Shown here: positions 1 through 8,867 of the stretch, in pieces
Position numbering within the stretch: the first letter of the stretch is position 1
How the letters are laid out: every line of letters begins with the position of its first letter
DNA from: Streptomyces tendae
Lineage (GTDB): Bacteria; Actinomycetota; Actinomycetes; Streptomycetales; Streptomycetaceae
Direction: 5' to 3'
Assembly: GCF_014650435.1 (NCBI RefSeq)
Contig: NZ_BMUY01000007.1
Span: 388,486 to 452,485, forward strand
Length of the DNA: 64,000 bases
Notes under the pieces: generated by a model
What the model was told of the DNA's origin: nothing
Database searches by the model: none
What the model saw: only the letters and a program-made list of their open reading frames with translations
Translations under genes and position numbers: made by a program

Positions 1-1191
1 GATCTCCCCGCACCGTCCGTCCGGCACCACCTCCCGGCTCACCGGATCGACGATGCGCAGTTCCACACCGACCGGCGGGCCGCAGTCCGCAAGGGTGCGG
101 GCCGGACGGCCGGGGACCGGATCCCGCAGCTCGCGGCGTTCCAGCGCCGCCACGTCCACGGCGCGGTGGGCCGCCGCCCCGGCACCCGGTCCGAAACCGG
201 ACACCAGCACGGGCACCTCGGCCGGTCCGTAGCAGGTCCTGAACGCGTCCGGCCGAAAACCCGCGGGAGCGAACCGATCGGCAAAGGCCCGCTGGACCTC
301 GGGCCGAACCGGACCCGGCACGCTCACGGCACTCTCCCAGCCCGACAGGTCCAGCCCGGCCAGTTCCCGGTCACCGACCCGGCGCACACACAGGTCGTAG
401 GCCCAGCCGGGAGCTGCGCTCACTCGCAGCCGGTGGGCCGAGACGGCTTCCAGCCAGGCCGCCGGCCGGCGGTCGAACAGGCCCGGACTCACAAGGACGC
501 AGGTGCCGGCGAGCCAGAGCGGGTGCAGAAGCTGTCCGAACAGGCCCATGCCGTGATGGATCGGCAGCCAGCCGCCGACCCGGTCGCCCGTCCGGGTGCC
601 CAGCACCCGGACGGCAGGGTGCTGGGCGGCCAACAGGTTCCCGTGGGTCATGACCACACCACGGGGTTCTCGCGCGGAACCGGACGTGTACTGCACCAGC
701 GCCGGCTGCTCGGCGTCCGACACCGGCGTGTACAGCCCCCCGCCGTCGGGCACCGACTCCACCGCCAGGCAGCTGATCCGGTCGTAGCCGTGCCGGGCCA
801 GCAGCACGGAGACATCCGGAGCCGTCGCGATGTCCGTGAGGACGACACCGGCCGACGTGTCCCTGGCGACACCGAGCATGCGGTCCGCCTGATACCGGCT
901 CGCGCCCGGCACGGCGACGGGCACCGCGACGGCGCCCGCGTACAGGCAGGCCAGCACGCTCACCGCGAAGAGCCGGGGGCAGGACTGCAGCACCAGCACG
1001 CGCTGACCGACCGGGCCGCGCTCCCGCAGCCAGCCGGCCAGCGTGGCGGCACCGCGGTCGAGCTCGCCGTAGGTCACACGCTCGACCGGCGCGTTCGCAC
1101 CGCTCCCGCCCACGGACACCAGCGCCTGGCGGCCAGGAGCCGTCACGGCCCACTCACGGATCGTCTCGACATACGGACGGTCGTTTCTCAA
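1..1191 (-). CDS. Fatty acyl-AMP ligase (FAAL-like), 3' end cut off by the window
   Basis: Activates a carboxylic acid as acyl-adenylate, in FAALs usually for transfer to an ACP. The visible 397 codons are the N-terminal adenylation domain. They contain the P-loop YTSGSAREPRGVVMTHGNL, then WLPIHHGMGLFGQLLHPLW, and AAPGWAYDLCVRR, which match the FAAL pattern better than acetyl-CoA synthetases. The C-terminal lid domain lies outside the window. No ATG fits; the TTG at 1191 follows a GGGGGAA ribosome site. It is the last visible gene of a five-gene minus-strand operon with KAS III, citramalate synthase and racemase genes, so starter-unit activation is the likely job. Family call is firm; substrate is inferred. 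Confidence 0.8.
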   Translation of the reverse strand, partial: MRNDRPYVETIREWAVTAPGRQALVSVGGSGANAPVERVTYGELDRGAATLAGWLRERGPVGQRVLVLQSCPRLFAVSVLACLYAGAVAVPVAVPGASRYQADRMLGVARDTSAGVVLTDIATAPDVSVLLARHGYDRISCLAVESVPDGGGLYTPVSDAEQPALVQYTSGSAREPRGVVMTHGNLLAAQHPAVRVLGTRTGDRVGGWLPIHHGMGLFGQLLHPLWLAGTCVLVSPGLFDRRPAAWLEAVSAHRLRVSAAPGWAYDLCVRRVGDRELAGLDLSGWESAVSVPGPVRPEVQRAFADRFAPAGFRPDAFRTCYGPAEVPVLVSGFGPGAGAAAHRAVDVAALERRELRDPVPGRPARTLADCGPPVGVELRIVDPVSREVVPDGRCGEI

Positions 1192-1284
1192 CGTTCCCCC
1201 TGGAAGGCAACCGGGCCCCAAGGAAGCGGCTTTCGGGCTCCTCACGCGCCTGCTGGTCTCCTGCGGTGATCGTGCGGCCGAGGA

Positions 1285-2244
1285 TCACTCCACGAACTGC
1301 TTGGCCCTGAGCAGGGTCGCGGAGCTGTTGGCGTCGAGGGACCGACGGACCATGGCACGGGCCTCGGCCAGTCTCGTACTGGGTCCCAGCACCCGGCGCA
1401 CGCCATCCGGGTCGAGCACGACCGTGTGCCAGGAGGTGGCACGCACCACGGGTGCGCCCGAGTCGTCCAGGACGGATTCCACGAGCCACCGCCCCGTGTG
1501 GCCCGTCATCACCGGCGGCGGCGCCGTCTGCTTGTACACGATCAGCCCCCGTTCGGGAAAGCAGAGCCGGACCGAGGACGTCGTGTGCACGGAACCGTCC
1601 GGACCGTAGGTGTCCATGGTCATGTGCTGCACGCCCGGCTCCTCCTCGCGCAGATCGAGCCGGGCGACGTGCGGAAGACGGCTCGGCCACGACTCGGCCC
1701 GGGCCAGGAAGTCGAACACCTCCCGCGGACTGCCGTCGATGTCCCGGTGGGTGCTGAAGCCGAACCTCAACTGCGCGAACTGCGCGAGCCGTTCCGCCGT
1801 GGTCTTCAACGCGCCCAATTCCGCGGCGCTGTTGGTGTCCAGGGCCGTCTTGATCAGACGCAGCGCCTCGGGGTCGTCGCCGATGGCCCGGTAGTCGTGC
1901 AGCAGTGTCACCCGGCAGCCCTCCGCCGTTTCCCCGATCCGCCACACGCCGCCCATCGACGCCACTGGCGGGGCGGACACCACCTGACGAAACGTCACCG
2001 TGCGGGCCGACGGGTCGAGGGACCTGCGGGAGGTCCAGTCCCGCACCCGGCCGTTCGCGAACGCCCAGATCCGCAGCACCTGGTGCTGCTCGGTCTCCTC
2101 CAGCACCTCGGTGTGGACCGTCGGACCGAAGACGTCGGGCCAGCGCTGGGCGTCGGCGACAAGATCGTAGACATCCGCGGCAGGCGCCGCGACATTGACG
2201 CTGTGCTCGGCGACATGGGTCGTTGCCGCGCTGCTTTGCACCAC
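1285..2244 (-). CDS. Didomain aromatase/cyclase (polyketide cyclase, SRPBCC x2)
   Basis: Folds and aromatises the first ring of a poly-beta-ketone bound to ACP. The 319 residues hold two START/SRPBCC-type halves, about residues 10-150 and 165-310; the second starts near FGFSTHRDIDGSPREVFDFL. Length and layout match the ActVII/GrisIV type of didomain ARO/CYC, which acts on C9-reduced polyketides. An ActIII-like ketoreductase is encoded at 30067. Start GTG 2244 follows GAGAGGA at seven bases; a second GTG is in frame immediately after it. This is the clearest type II PKS marker in the window, although the KS, CLF and ACP genes themselves are not here. Confidence 0.85.
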   Translation of the reverse strand: MVQSSAATTHVAEHSVNVAAPAADVYDLVADAQRWPDVFGPTVHTEVLEETEQHQVLRIWAFANGRVRDWTSRRSLDPSARTVTFRQVVSAPPVASMGGVWRIGETAEGCRVTLLHDYRAIGDDPEALRLIKTALDTNSAAELGALKTTAERLAQFAQLRFGFSTHRDIDGSPREVFDFLARAESWPSRLPHVARLDLREEEPGVQHMTMDTYGPDGSVHTTSSVRLCFPERGLIVYKQTAPPPVMTGHTGRWLVESVLDDSGAPVVRATSWHTVVLDPDGVRRVLGPSTRLAEARAMVRRSLDANSSATLLRAKQFVE

Positions 2245-2320
2245 AGGACATTCCTCTCGGCAGGGCCGCCGCAGCGGCGTCTTGCAGGGGCGGGATCGAG
2301 CGGGCGCGCCGCAGTGGAGG

Positions 2321-3361
2321 TCAGCCGGCGGCCCAGGCCGGACGATCGAGGATGTCGATGACCGCGCAGCCCCAGCTGTAGCCCGCGCCCACCGACATCA
2401 GGACACAGCGGTCACCGGGTACCGCCAGACCGGACATGACGAGGTGGTCCAGGCTCGCGAACTGGTCGCCGGCGCCCAGATGGCCGACGGTCCGGCTCCA
2501 GTCCCACGTGGTGCGCGCCGGATCGATACCGAACGGCTGGTAGTAGATGGACCGGAGCCGACGGCGGCCGAAGTGCGGAAGGATCACCCACGCGGCGTCG
2601 GCGAGTTCCATACCGGCGTCCGCCAGAGCCTCCTTGACGACGCTGTACTGTCCCGCGCTGCTGCGGGCGACGGCGTACGAGATACCCATGCGCTCGACGA
2701 AGGAGCGCTTGGCCGCGTCGAAGTCGACGGGCATGCCGTGGGTGAACGGCGCCGGTGAGAAGGGAGTGTCGCCGCGGTGCAGGGGCTCGAGTTCGGAGTC
2801 GGCGAACAGGGCGAGGGAGGACACCGCCGCGAACCCGCCGCGCGCCGAGAGCACAAGGGCGGTACCTCCGTCGGCATACGGTGTGCCGGGGTCGGTGCGC
2901 CAACGGTCGATGCCGGGTGTACAGAACCGGTCGGCGGTGGTCAGCAGCGCCTCACCGCGGCCGGTTGCGGCCTTCAGATACGCGGCGGCCAGATCGAGCG
3001 CGGTCAGTCCGCCGTTGGACATCTGCCGGATCTCCAGAGCGGGGCAGGTGTTGCGGAGCGTCTCACGCTGGATGTAGGACGCCACCGGCCACAGATCCTG
3101 GCCCTGGTGGTAGGTGTCGGCGTGGAGGATCAGGCCGATGTCGTCCGCCTGTGCCTCGGCGCGGTCGAGGGCGCTGCGGGCGGCCGCGACCGCCATCTCC
3201 GCCGCCGACTCGCCGGGCGAGTGCGCCACCGAGACGACGCCCGTGGTCTCGGCGGTCCGGGGCGGACACTCACCCGCGGCGACCGCGTCGCTCACCCGCA
3301 GCCGGGCCGGGAGCCGGACGCCGGTGGCCCGTATGTAGATGCCTTCCACACGCATGGTCAT
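2321..3361 (-). CDS. KAS III-like protein with serine in place of the active-site cysteine
   Basis: A 346-residue thiolase-fold protein of the DpsC/CerJ branch of ketoacyl-ACP synthase III. Where KAS III has its nucleophilic Cys, this protein has Ser115 in EIRQMSNGG. The other expected residues fit the Cys/Ser-His-Asp arrangement of that branch: His294 and Asp299 in TVGHLGAGDQ, rather than the His/Asn pair of FabH. Members of the branch load starter acyl groups (DpsC, propionyl) or transfer acyl groups to hydroxyls (CerJ). Its place between the aromatase gene and citramalate synthase suggests starter loading, but a late acyl transfer is possible. Start ATG 3361; an in-frame ATG lies two codons on. 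Confidence 0.8.
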   Translation of the reverse strand: MTMRVEGIYIRATGVRLPARLRVSDAVAAGECPPRTAETTGVVSVAHSPGESAAEMAVAAARSALDRAEAQADDIGLILHADTYHQGQDLWPVASYIQRETLRNTCPALEIRQMSNGGLTALDLAAAYLKAATGRGEALLTTADRFCTPGIDRWRTDPGTPYADGGTALVLSARGGFAAVSSLALFADSELEPLHRGDTPFSPAPFTHGMPVDFDAAKRSFVERMGISYAVARSSAGQYSVVKEALADAGMELADAAWVILPHFGRRRLRSIYYQPFGIDPARTTWDWSRTVGHLGAGDQFASLDHLVMSGLAVPGDRCVLMSVGAGYSWGCAVIDILDRPAWAAG

Positions 3362-3382
3362 CCCGTCCTGGGGTTCGTTGCG

Positions 3383-5014
3383 TCAGTCCGCCGCGGCGGC
3401 CGACTCCTGGCGGGAGGCCCGCACCCCACCGCCCGGGCGGCCGACCGGCGTCAGCACGTACCGCACGGCGTCCAGCAGTGCGTGAAAGAAGGCGGCATCG
3501 GTGTCACCGTCCACCCCCACGGTGTTCAGCCGGGCGCGGCCGTCCGTGAAGGAGGCCAGCACCCGGGCCGTCGCCCGGCCGCCGGACCCGCCCGCCGGAA
3601 GCCGCACCTGGTACTCCGCAAGCCGCAGCCGCTGCAGCCGTGGGAACCACGGGTCGAGGGCCTGGTGCACGGCCCGGTCGAGGGCGTCGACCGGGCTGTC
3701 GCCCGAGCCGTCGCCCTCGGCCTGCACGCCGTTCACCCGCAGCCGGACCGAGGCGCTGGACCGCGGCAGGTTGCCGCAGTCGGCCCGCGTCTCGACGCGC
3801 CGCAGCAGGACGTCGACGGACGGCACGCCGTGGTTCGCGGACAGCTCCTCGCGCAGCAGCAACTCGAAGGACGCGTCCGCGGATTCGAAGCTGTGGCCGC
3901 GGTGCTCCAGCTCCTTCACCTTCGTGGCCAGGCGCGCGACCGCCTCCGGTGCGGTGGCGACGTCGTAGCCCAGTTCCCGGGCCTTGAGCAGCACCGACGA
4001 CCGGCCGCCCATGTCCGACACCAGGGTGCGCATGGCGTTGCCGACGTCAGCGGGGTCGATGTGCTGGTACAGGTCGCTGTCCACCCGCAGCGCGGAGGCG
4101 TGCAGGCCGCCCTTGTGCGTGAAGGCCGACCTTCCCACGTACGGGGCACCGGCGGCCGGGGAGCGTCCCGTGATCTCGGCGACGGCGCGGCCCACGGCGG
4201 CCAGGTCGTCCAGCCGGCCGGGCGGCAGCGCCGGTACGCCGCACTTGAGGATCAGGTTCGCGGCGAGTGTGAGGAGATTGGCGTTGCCGCACCGCTCGCC
4301 ATAGCCGTGCACCGTGCCCTGGACATGGCGGGCCCCGGAAGCCACCGCCGCCATCGTGTTGGCGACCGCGCACCCGCAGTCGTCGTGGCAGTGGATGCCG
4401 AGCGGCACACCCGTGCTCCGGAGTGTGTCTGCCACCACCTCGCCCACCTCGTCCGGCAGCGAACCGCCATTGGTGTCGCACAGCACGACGGTCTCGGCCC
4501 CGGCCTCCGCGGCGGTGCGCACCACTTCCAGGGCGTAGTCGCGGTTGGCCCGGTGGCCGTCGAAGAAGTGCTCCGCGTCGAGGAAGACCCTGCGGCCGGC
4601 GTGGACCAGGTGCCGCACGGTGCTGCCGATCGCCGCGAGGTTCTCGGCCAGCGTGGTGCGCAGGGCCAGTTCCACATGCCGGGGATGGCTCTTGGCCACC
4701 AGGGTCACCACCTCGGTTCCCGCTGTCAGCAGCGCCCGCACCTGCGGATCGGCGGAGGCCGACGTCCCGGGTCTGCGGGTGGCACCGAACGCCACCAGCA
4801 CGGCGTTGGCCAGGGACAACTCGGTGGCCGCGCGGCGGAAGAACTCCGTGTCCTTGGGTACGGCTCCCGGCCAGCCGCCTTCGACGAACCCCACACCCAG
4901 CCTGTCCAGGCAACGCGCCACGGCGAGCTTGTCGTCCACCGACAGCACGAGACCCTCCTGCTGCGTACCGTCCCGCAGGGTCGTGTCGTAGAACTGGAAG
5001 TCCTGCGTTCCCAT
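3383..5014 (-). CDS. cimA: Citramalate synthase (CimA-type, pyruvate + acetyl-CoA)
   Basis: Condenses acetyl-CoA with pyruvate to (R)-citramalate, the first step of the threonine-independent route to 2-oxobutyrate and isoleucine. The N-terminal DRE-TIM barrel carries FYDTTLRDGTQQEG (catalytic Arg and metal Asp) and the metal site GIHCHDDCG. The C-terminal third resembles the LeuA-type regulatory dimerisation domain. The 543-residue length fits the long CimA/TIGR00977 group. Start ATG 5014 has GGAGGACGGGCAG before it. A dedicated copy in a polyketide cluster suggests extra supply of 2-oxobutyrate, hence propionyl- or 2-methylbutyryl-type starters. A homocitrate-like activity cannot be excluded from sequence. 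Confidence 0.85.
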   Translation of the reverse strand: MGTQDFQFYDTTLRDGTQQEGLVLSVDDKLAVARCLDRLGVGFVEGGWPGAVPKDTEFFRRAATELSLANAVLVAFGATRRPGTSASADPQVRALLTAGTEVVTLVAKSHPRHVELALRTTLAENLAAIGSTVRHLVHAGRRVFLDAEHFFDGHRANRDYALEVVRTAAEAGAETVVLCDTNGGSLPDEVGEVVADTLRSTGVPLGIHCHDDCGCAVANTMAAVASGARHVQGTVHGYGERCGNANLLTLAANLILKCGVPALPPGRLDDLAAVGRAVAEITGRSPAAGAPYVGRSAFTHKGGLHASALRVDSDLYQHIDPADVGNAMRTLVSDMGGRSSVLLKARELGYDVATAPEAVARLATKVKELEHRGHSFESADASFELLLREELSANHGVPSVDVLLRRVETRADCGNLPRSSASVRLRVNGVQAEGDGSGDSPVDALDRAVHQALDPWFPRLQRLRLAEYQVRLPAGGSGGRATARVLASFTDGRARLNTVGVDGDTDAAFFHALLDAVRYVLTPVGRPGGGVRASRQESAAAAD

Positions 5015-5098
5015 CTGCCCGTCCTCCGCTGGTGGTTGGGTACCGGGTCGTCGTGCCGGCCGTGCCGGGAAGCGTGCGGCCGGGTGCTCGCGTCGCGC

Positions 5099-6334
5099 TC
5101 AAGAGCGGCTGGGCGCCGCCCGGCCCCCGCCGTTCGGGGGTTCGCAGCCGGCGCGGGCGGCACCGGACGACAGCAGCCGTTCGATCTCCCGTCCCGAACA
5201 CCCGGACTCGGCCAGGACCTCGCGCGTGTGCCGGCCGACGACCGGGGCCGGCCCGGGCCGGAGCGGCTCGGCACCGTCGTACCGCGGCGCGGGAGCGGGG
5301 TGCAGGGAGCCACCGTCGCGCAGAAACGTGCCACGGGCGCGCAGATGCGGATGGCTGGCCGCCTCCTCAGGGTTCAGCACCGGGGTCACACACGCATCGG
5401 TGCCTGCGAAGGCGGCCGCCCACTCGTCGCGGGTACGCCGGGCGAAGCGCTCCGCGAACGCCGACCGCAGCACCTCCCAGTTGTCGGGCTCCCACCGGTC
5501 CGGCAAGCGGTCCGGGTCCAGTTCCAGACCCCGTACGAGGGCCGAGAAGAACCGGTCCTCCAGGGCTCCCACGGCGACGTACCTCCCGTCGCGACAGGCG
5601 TACACGCAGTAGAACGGTGCCCCGCCGTCGAGCAGGTTGCCGCCCCTGCCGGACGGCCACTGTCCGCTGCCCGACATGTCCAGCAGCATGCTCATCAGCA
5701 GTGCCGTGCCGTCCACGATCGCCGCGTCCACCACCCGGCCCCTGCCTGTCCGCCGCTGCTCCAGCACGGCCGCGAGGATGCCGCCGAAGAGCAGCATGCC
5801 GCCCCCTGCGAAGTCGCCCAGCAGGTTGAGCGGCGGAACGGGCGGTCCGCCAAACGGGCCGATGGCGTCCAGGACGCCGGTCAGCGCGATGTAATTGATG
5901 TCGTGCCCCGGAGCCTGCGCCAGGGGCCCCTGCTGCCCCCACCCGGTCATCCGGGCGTACACCAGGGAAGCATTGCGTTCGTGGCACTGGCGCGGTCCGA
6001 CACCGAGACGTTCGGCCACTCCCGGGCGGAACCCCTCGACGAGGACGTCGCACTGCTGCACCAGTCGCAGCACGACGCGCACCGCGTCGGGATGTTTCAG
6101 ATCGAGCGCCACCGAGCGGCGCCCGCGGTCCAGCACCCGGTGCCACTCGGCGAAGGGACGGACGCCGTCGGCCCGTTCGACCCGGATCGTCTCGGCCCCC
6201 AGATCCGCCAGCAGCATGCAGGCGAAGGGCGCCGGGCCGATACCGGCCAGCTCGAGCACGCGCAGCCCGGACAGCGGTTTCGTCCCGGAGCCCTCCGCCG
6301 ATTTCGCGGGTGAGCAACCACCGAATGCTGACAT
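5099..6334 (-). CDS. Alpha-methylacyl-CoA racemase (class III CoA-transferase fold)
   Basis: Epimerises the alpha-methyl centre of 2-methylacyl-CoA esters. The 411-residue protein has the CaiB/BaiF fold start SGLRVLELAGIGPAPFACM and both racemase signature sites: His in PGHDINYIALTG and Asp in LLGDFAGGGM, matching the His/Asp pair of mycobacterial MCR. These distinguish it from CoA-transferases that use an Asp nucleophile elsewhere. Start ATG 6334 follows GGAG; a GTG lies one codon upstream. It heads the operon that continues to citramalate synthase, KAS III, aromatase and FAAL, and is divergent from the reductase at 6546. Inferred role: setting the stereochemistry of a branched starter. Confidence 0.8.
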   Translation of the reverse strand: MSAFGGCSPAKSAEGSGTKPLSGLRVLELAGIGPAPFACMLLADLGAETIRVERADGVRPFAEWHRVLDRGRRSVALDLKHPDAVRVVLRLVQQCDVLVEGFRPGVAERLGVGPRQCHERNASLVYARMTGWGQQGPLAQAPGHDINYIALTGVLDAIGPFGGPPVPPLNLLGDFAGGGMLLFGGILAAVLEQRRTGRGRVVDAAIVDGTALLMSMLLDMSGSGQWPSGRGGNLLDGGAPFYCVYACRDGRYVAVGALEDRFFSALVRGLELDPDRLPDRWEPDNWEVLRSAFAERFARRTRDEWAAAFAGTDACVTPVLNPEEAASHPHLRARGTFLRDGGSLHPAPAPRYDGAEPLRPGPAPVVGRHTREVLAESGCSGREIERLLSSGAARAGCEPPNGGGRAAPSRS

Positions 6335-6545
6335 CACAGGCTCCGTCGGTCGGTGACACCGTCACTGTTCAGCCTCTGTCACACCGGTCAAGAGCGGCTC
6401 GAATGCGACAAGGCCCCGTGCGAGCAGTCCACTCGAGGTCTAGAGGGGCACAACCGCCGTCGCCCACGCTGGCCGTCCGCCTTTGGCCGACGGCCCAGGA
6501 GTGAGTCGCCGGTCCGCTCTCAACGACCGCTTCGAGGAGCAAACC

Positions 6546-7328
6546 ATGCCGGGCCGAACCTTCGAGGGCCGTACCGTCGTCGTCACCGGCGGTGGCACGG
6601 GCCTGGGCCGTGCAACCGCACTGGCCTTCGCCGCGCAGGGCGCCACCACCGTGATCGTCAGTGGCCGCCGCAAGGAGCGTCTGGACCAGGTGGCGGCCGA
6701 ACACCCGGCCGTGGTACCCGTGGTCGCCGACGTGACCAGCGAAGCGGGAGCACAGGCCCTGGCCGACGAAGTACGGGGCCGCGGCGGCGTGCTGGACGTC
6801 CTGGTGCACAACGCCGGTGTCTTCCGCTTCACACCGCTCGCCGGGCTCGGACCGGACACGGTCAGGGAAGTGCTGGACACCAACCTCCTGGGTCCACTGC
6901 TCGTCACCGGACACCTGCTGCCGTACCTGGCCCCGCAGCGCGGCAGCATCGTCCTGGTCTCCAGCCGAGCCGGTCACAACCCCGGGCCGGGAAGCTCGGT
7001 GTACGCGGCGAGCAAGGCGGGGGTGCACAGCCTGACCCGCAGCTGGGCGGCGGAGCTCGCCACCCACGGAATCCGGGTCAACGCGGTGGCCCCCGGCTTC
7101 GTGCGCACCGAGGCGTACGAGGCCAACGGCATGACACCGCGGCAGGTGGCCGCGTTGTTCGACGCGGTCACCGCCGGCATTCCGCTGGGCAGGGTGGCGG
7201 ACGTCGACGACATCACCCCGTGGATCACACGGCTCGCCGACCCGGCGGCGTCGTTGGTGACCGGTCAGGTCATCACGGTCGACGGCGGTATGGACACGGG
7301 CGCGGAGCAGACCGGCCAGGACCGCTGA
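6546..7328 (+). CDS. SDR-family oxidoreductase
   Basis: A 260-residue classical short-chain dehydrogenase. NAD(P)-binding Rossmann motif TGGGTGLGRA is at the N-terminus, HNAG follows at about residue 90, and the catalytic set is Ser in VLVSSRAG and Tyr/Lys in YAASKAG. The C-terminal GQVITVDGG is typical of the FabG-like group. Start ATG 6546 has GAGGAG seven bases upstream. It opens a plus-strand group with an exporter and an MDR reductase, so it probably reduces a ketone on the polyketide or a sugar. It is not the ActIII-type C9 reductase, which is at 30067. Confidence 0.8.
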   Translation: MPGRTFEGRTVVVTGGGTGLGRATALAFAAQGATTVIVSGRRKERLDQVAAEHPAVVPVVADVTSEAGAQALADEVRGRGGVLDVLVHNAGVFRFTPLAGLGPDTVREVLDTNLLGPLLVTGHLLPYLAPQRGSIVLVSSRAGHNPGPGSSVYAASKAGVHSLTRSWAAELATHGIRVNAVAPGFVRTEAYEANGMTPRQVAALFDAVTAGIPLGRVADVDDITPWITRLADPAASLVTGQVITVDGGMDTGAEQTGQDR

Positions 7329-7458
7329 GGCGCGAACGCGCCGAGCCCAGTGCGCAGTTCGGCCGGGCGCGCCTCCCCATCGCGGACATTGCCCGGCCTA
7401 AATGGCTCCTAGCGTGGCTCACGAGGTTTCCGCACCATGGTGAGCAGGGGGAAAGCCG

Positions 7459-8826
7459 ATGAGGTTCACGTCCCGTTCCGCAGCGGTCGAAGCGGCCGTT
7501 CCGAAACCGACGGCTGCCGGGACACACAGGTCGGCCATGGCAGTGGTCATGGCGGCGAGCCTCATGGACCTGGTCGACCTCACGATGGTCAACGTCGCCC
7601 TTCCCAGCATCCGGACCGACATCGGCGTGCGCTACGGCCTGCTCCCCTGGATCACCGGTGGTTACGCCCTCGCGTTTGCCGTCGTCCTCGTGCCCGGCAC
7701 CCGGCTGGGAGGCGTTCACGGCCGGCGGCGGGTGTTCCTCGTCGGCCTTGGAGCCTTCACCATCGCCTCCGCCCTCGGCGGGCTGGCACCGAGCCCCGAA
7801 ACGCTGGTGGCCGCGCGGGTGGCGCAGGGTACGGCGGCGGCACTCATGGTTCCGCAGGTGCCGTTCATCATTGACGCCGTGTCACCCGCCGACGGTCGGG
7901 GCAGGGCGGTGGCCCTGTTCGGCGCGGTGATCGGGCTGGGTTCGGTGGCCGGCCCGCTGGTCGGCGCCGCTCTCCTTCACAGCGACCTGTTCGGCCTCGG
8001 CTGGCGTTCGGTGTTCCTGGTCAACGTGCCGATCGGGATGGCGGGTCTGGTACTCGGACGCCGGTGCATCACCGAAGGCCGGGACCGTCCGACCACTGGC
8101 CACGTCCGCCACGAGCGGGCCGGGAGCCGCCGACGCGGGGGCCCACTGGTGGTGACGTCTCTCTTCACCATCCGGACCTACGCCGTCGGTGTCGGCGTCG
8201 AACTCCTCTACGGCGCCCTGGGCGGCATCTACTTCCTCGCCTGGTGCTTCCACATGCAGGCCGGGCTCGGCTGGACCCCGCTGCGAGCCGCCTGGTGCAT
8301 GCTGCTCTTCGGTGTGGCAGTGGCCATCTTCGCCGGACTCTCGCGAGACGTGCTGTTCCCGAGGTACGGGCGCACAGTGCTTCAGGCCGGAGCACTCACC
8401 CAGTTGACCGGGGTCCTGGTGTACAGCTGGCAGACGCAGCACTACGGCACCGACATCCAGCCCTGGCAGATCCTGCCGACGCTGGTCCTGCTCGGCGGCG
8501 GCATGGGACTGGCGGTGGCACCGCTGTCGACGGTGTTGCTCGCCGAGGTGCCCCCAAAGCAGCTGCGCCTGGCGGCAGGGCTCGGCAACACCACTTACCA
8601 GCTGGGGGCGGCGCTGGGGATGGGCATGGTTCCGGTGGCCTTCCTCGGGCTGCTGGATGCCGGCCGTCCGGCCCCCGTGGCCTTCTCCCACACCCTGCGA
8701 TGGTTGGCCTGCCTGCTGGTGACGGCCTTCCTGCTCACGTTCGCGCTGCCCCGGTTCCCCGGGCGCTCTCCCTCGAAGCAGTCACGGACAGGCGCGGTGG
8801 CGGACGGTACATCCACCGCCGTCTGA
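7459..8826 (+). CDS. MFS exporter, DHA2/EmrB-like, shortened in the middle
   Basis: Drug:proton antiporter of 455 residues. The N-terminal half has the DHA2 motif LMDLVDLTMVNVALP and a degenerate motif A (RLGGVHGRRRV). Compared with the 501-residue paralogue at 23637, the stretch between the ITEGR and SLFTIR markers is only about 25 residues instead of about 70. The two hydrophobic segments present there in the paralogue are missing. The replacement is a charged linker rich in Arg and Gly. The frame is open throughout, so this is an in-frame deletion giving a probable 12-helix protein. Start ATG 7459 follows GGGGGAAA. Likely exports the cluster product; activity after the deletion is uncertain. 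Confidence 0.8.
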   Translation: MRFTSRSAAVEAAVPKPTAAGTHRSAMAVVMAASLMDLVDLTMVNVALPSIRTDIGVRYGLLPWITGGYALAFAVVLVPGTRLGGVHGRRRVFLVGLGAFTIASALGGLAPSPETLVAARVAQGTAAALMVPQVPFIIDAVSPADGRGRAVALFGAVIGLGSVAGPLVGAALLHSDLFGLGWRSVFLVNVPIGMAGLVLGRRCITEGRDRPTTGHVRHERAGSRRRGGPLVVTSLFTIRTYAVGVGVELLYGALGGIYFLAWCFHMQAGLGWTPLRAAWCMLLFGVAVAIFAGLSRDVLFPRYGRTVLQAGALTQLTGVLVYSWQTQHYGTDIQPWQILPTLVLLGGGMGLAVAPLSTVLLAEVPPKQLRLAAGLGNTTYQLGAALGMGMVPVAFLGLLDAGRPAPVAFSHTLRWLACLLVTAFLLTFALPRFPGRSPSKQSRTGAVADGTSTAV

Positions 8827-8867
8827 GCCGACGGCGCTCTCCCGCAGACCACCACGGAAGGAAAACG

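Noticed and set aside
2777..6313. 1178-codon open frame on the plus strand
   Set aside because: It runs antisense to the KAS III, citramalate synthase and racemase genes, has low-complexity composition and no family resemblance; a high-GC shadow.
6353..6365. GTGAC-ACC-GTCAC dyad in the racemase/SDR divergent region
   Set aside because: Only five-base arms; expected by chance in DNA of this composition.
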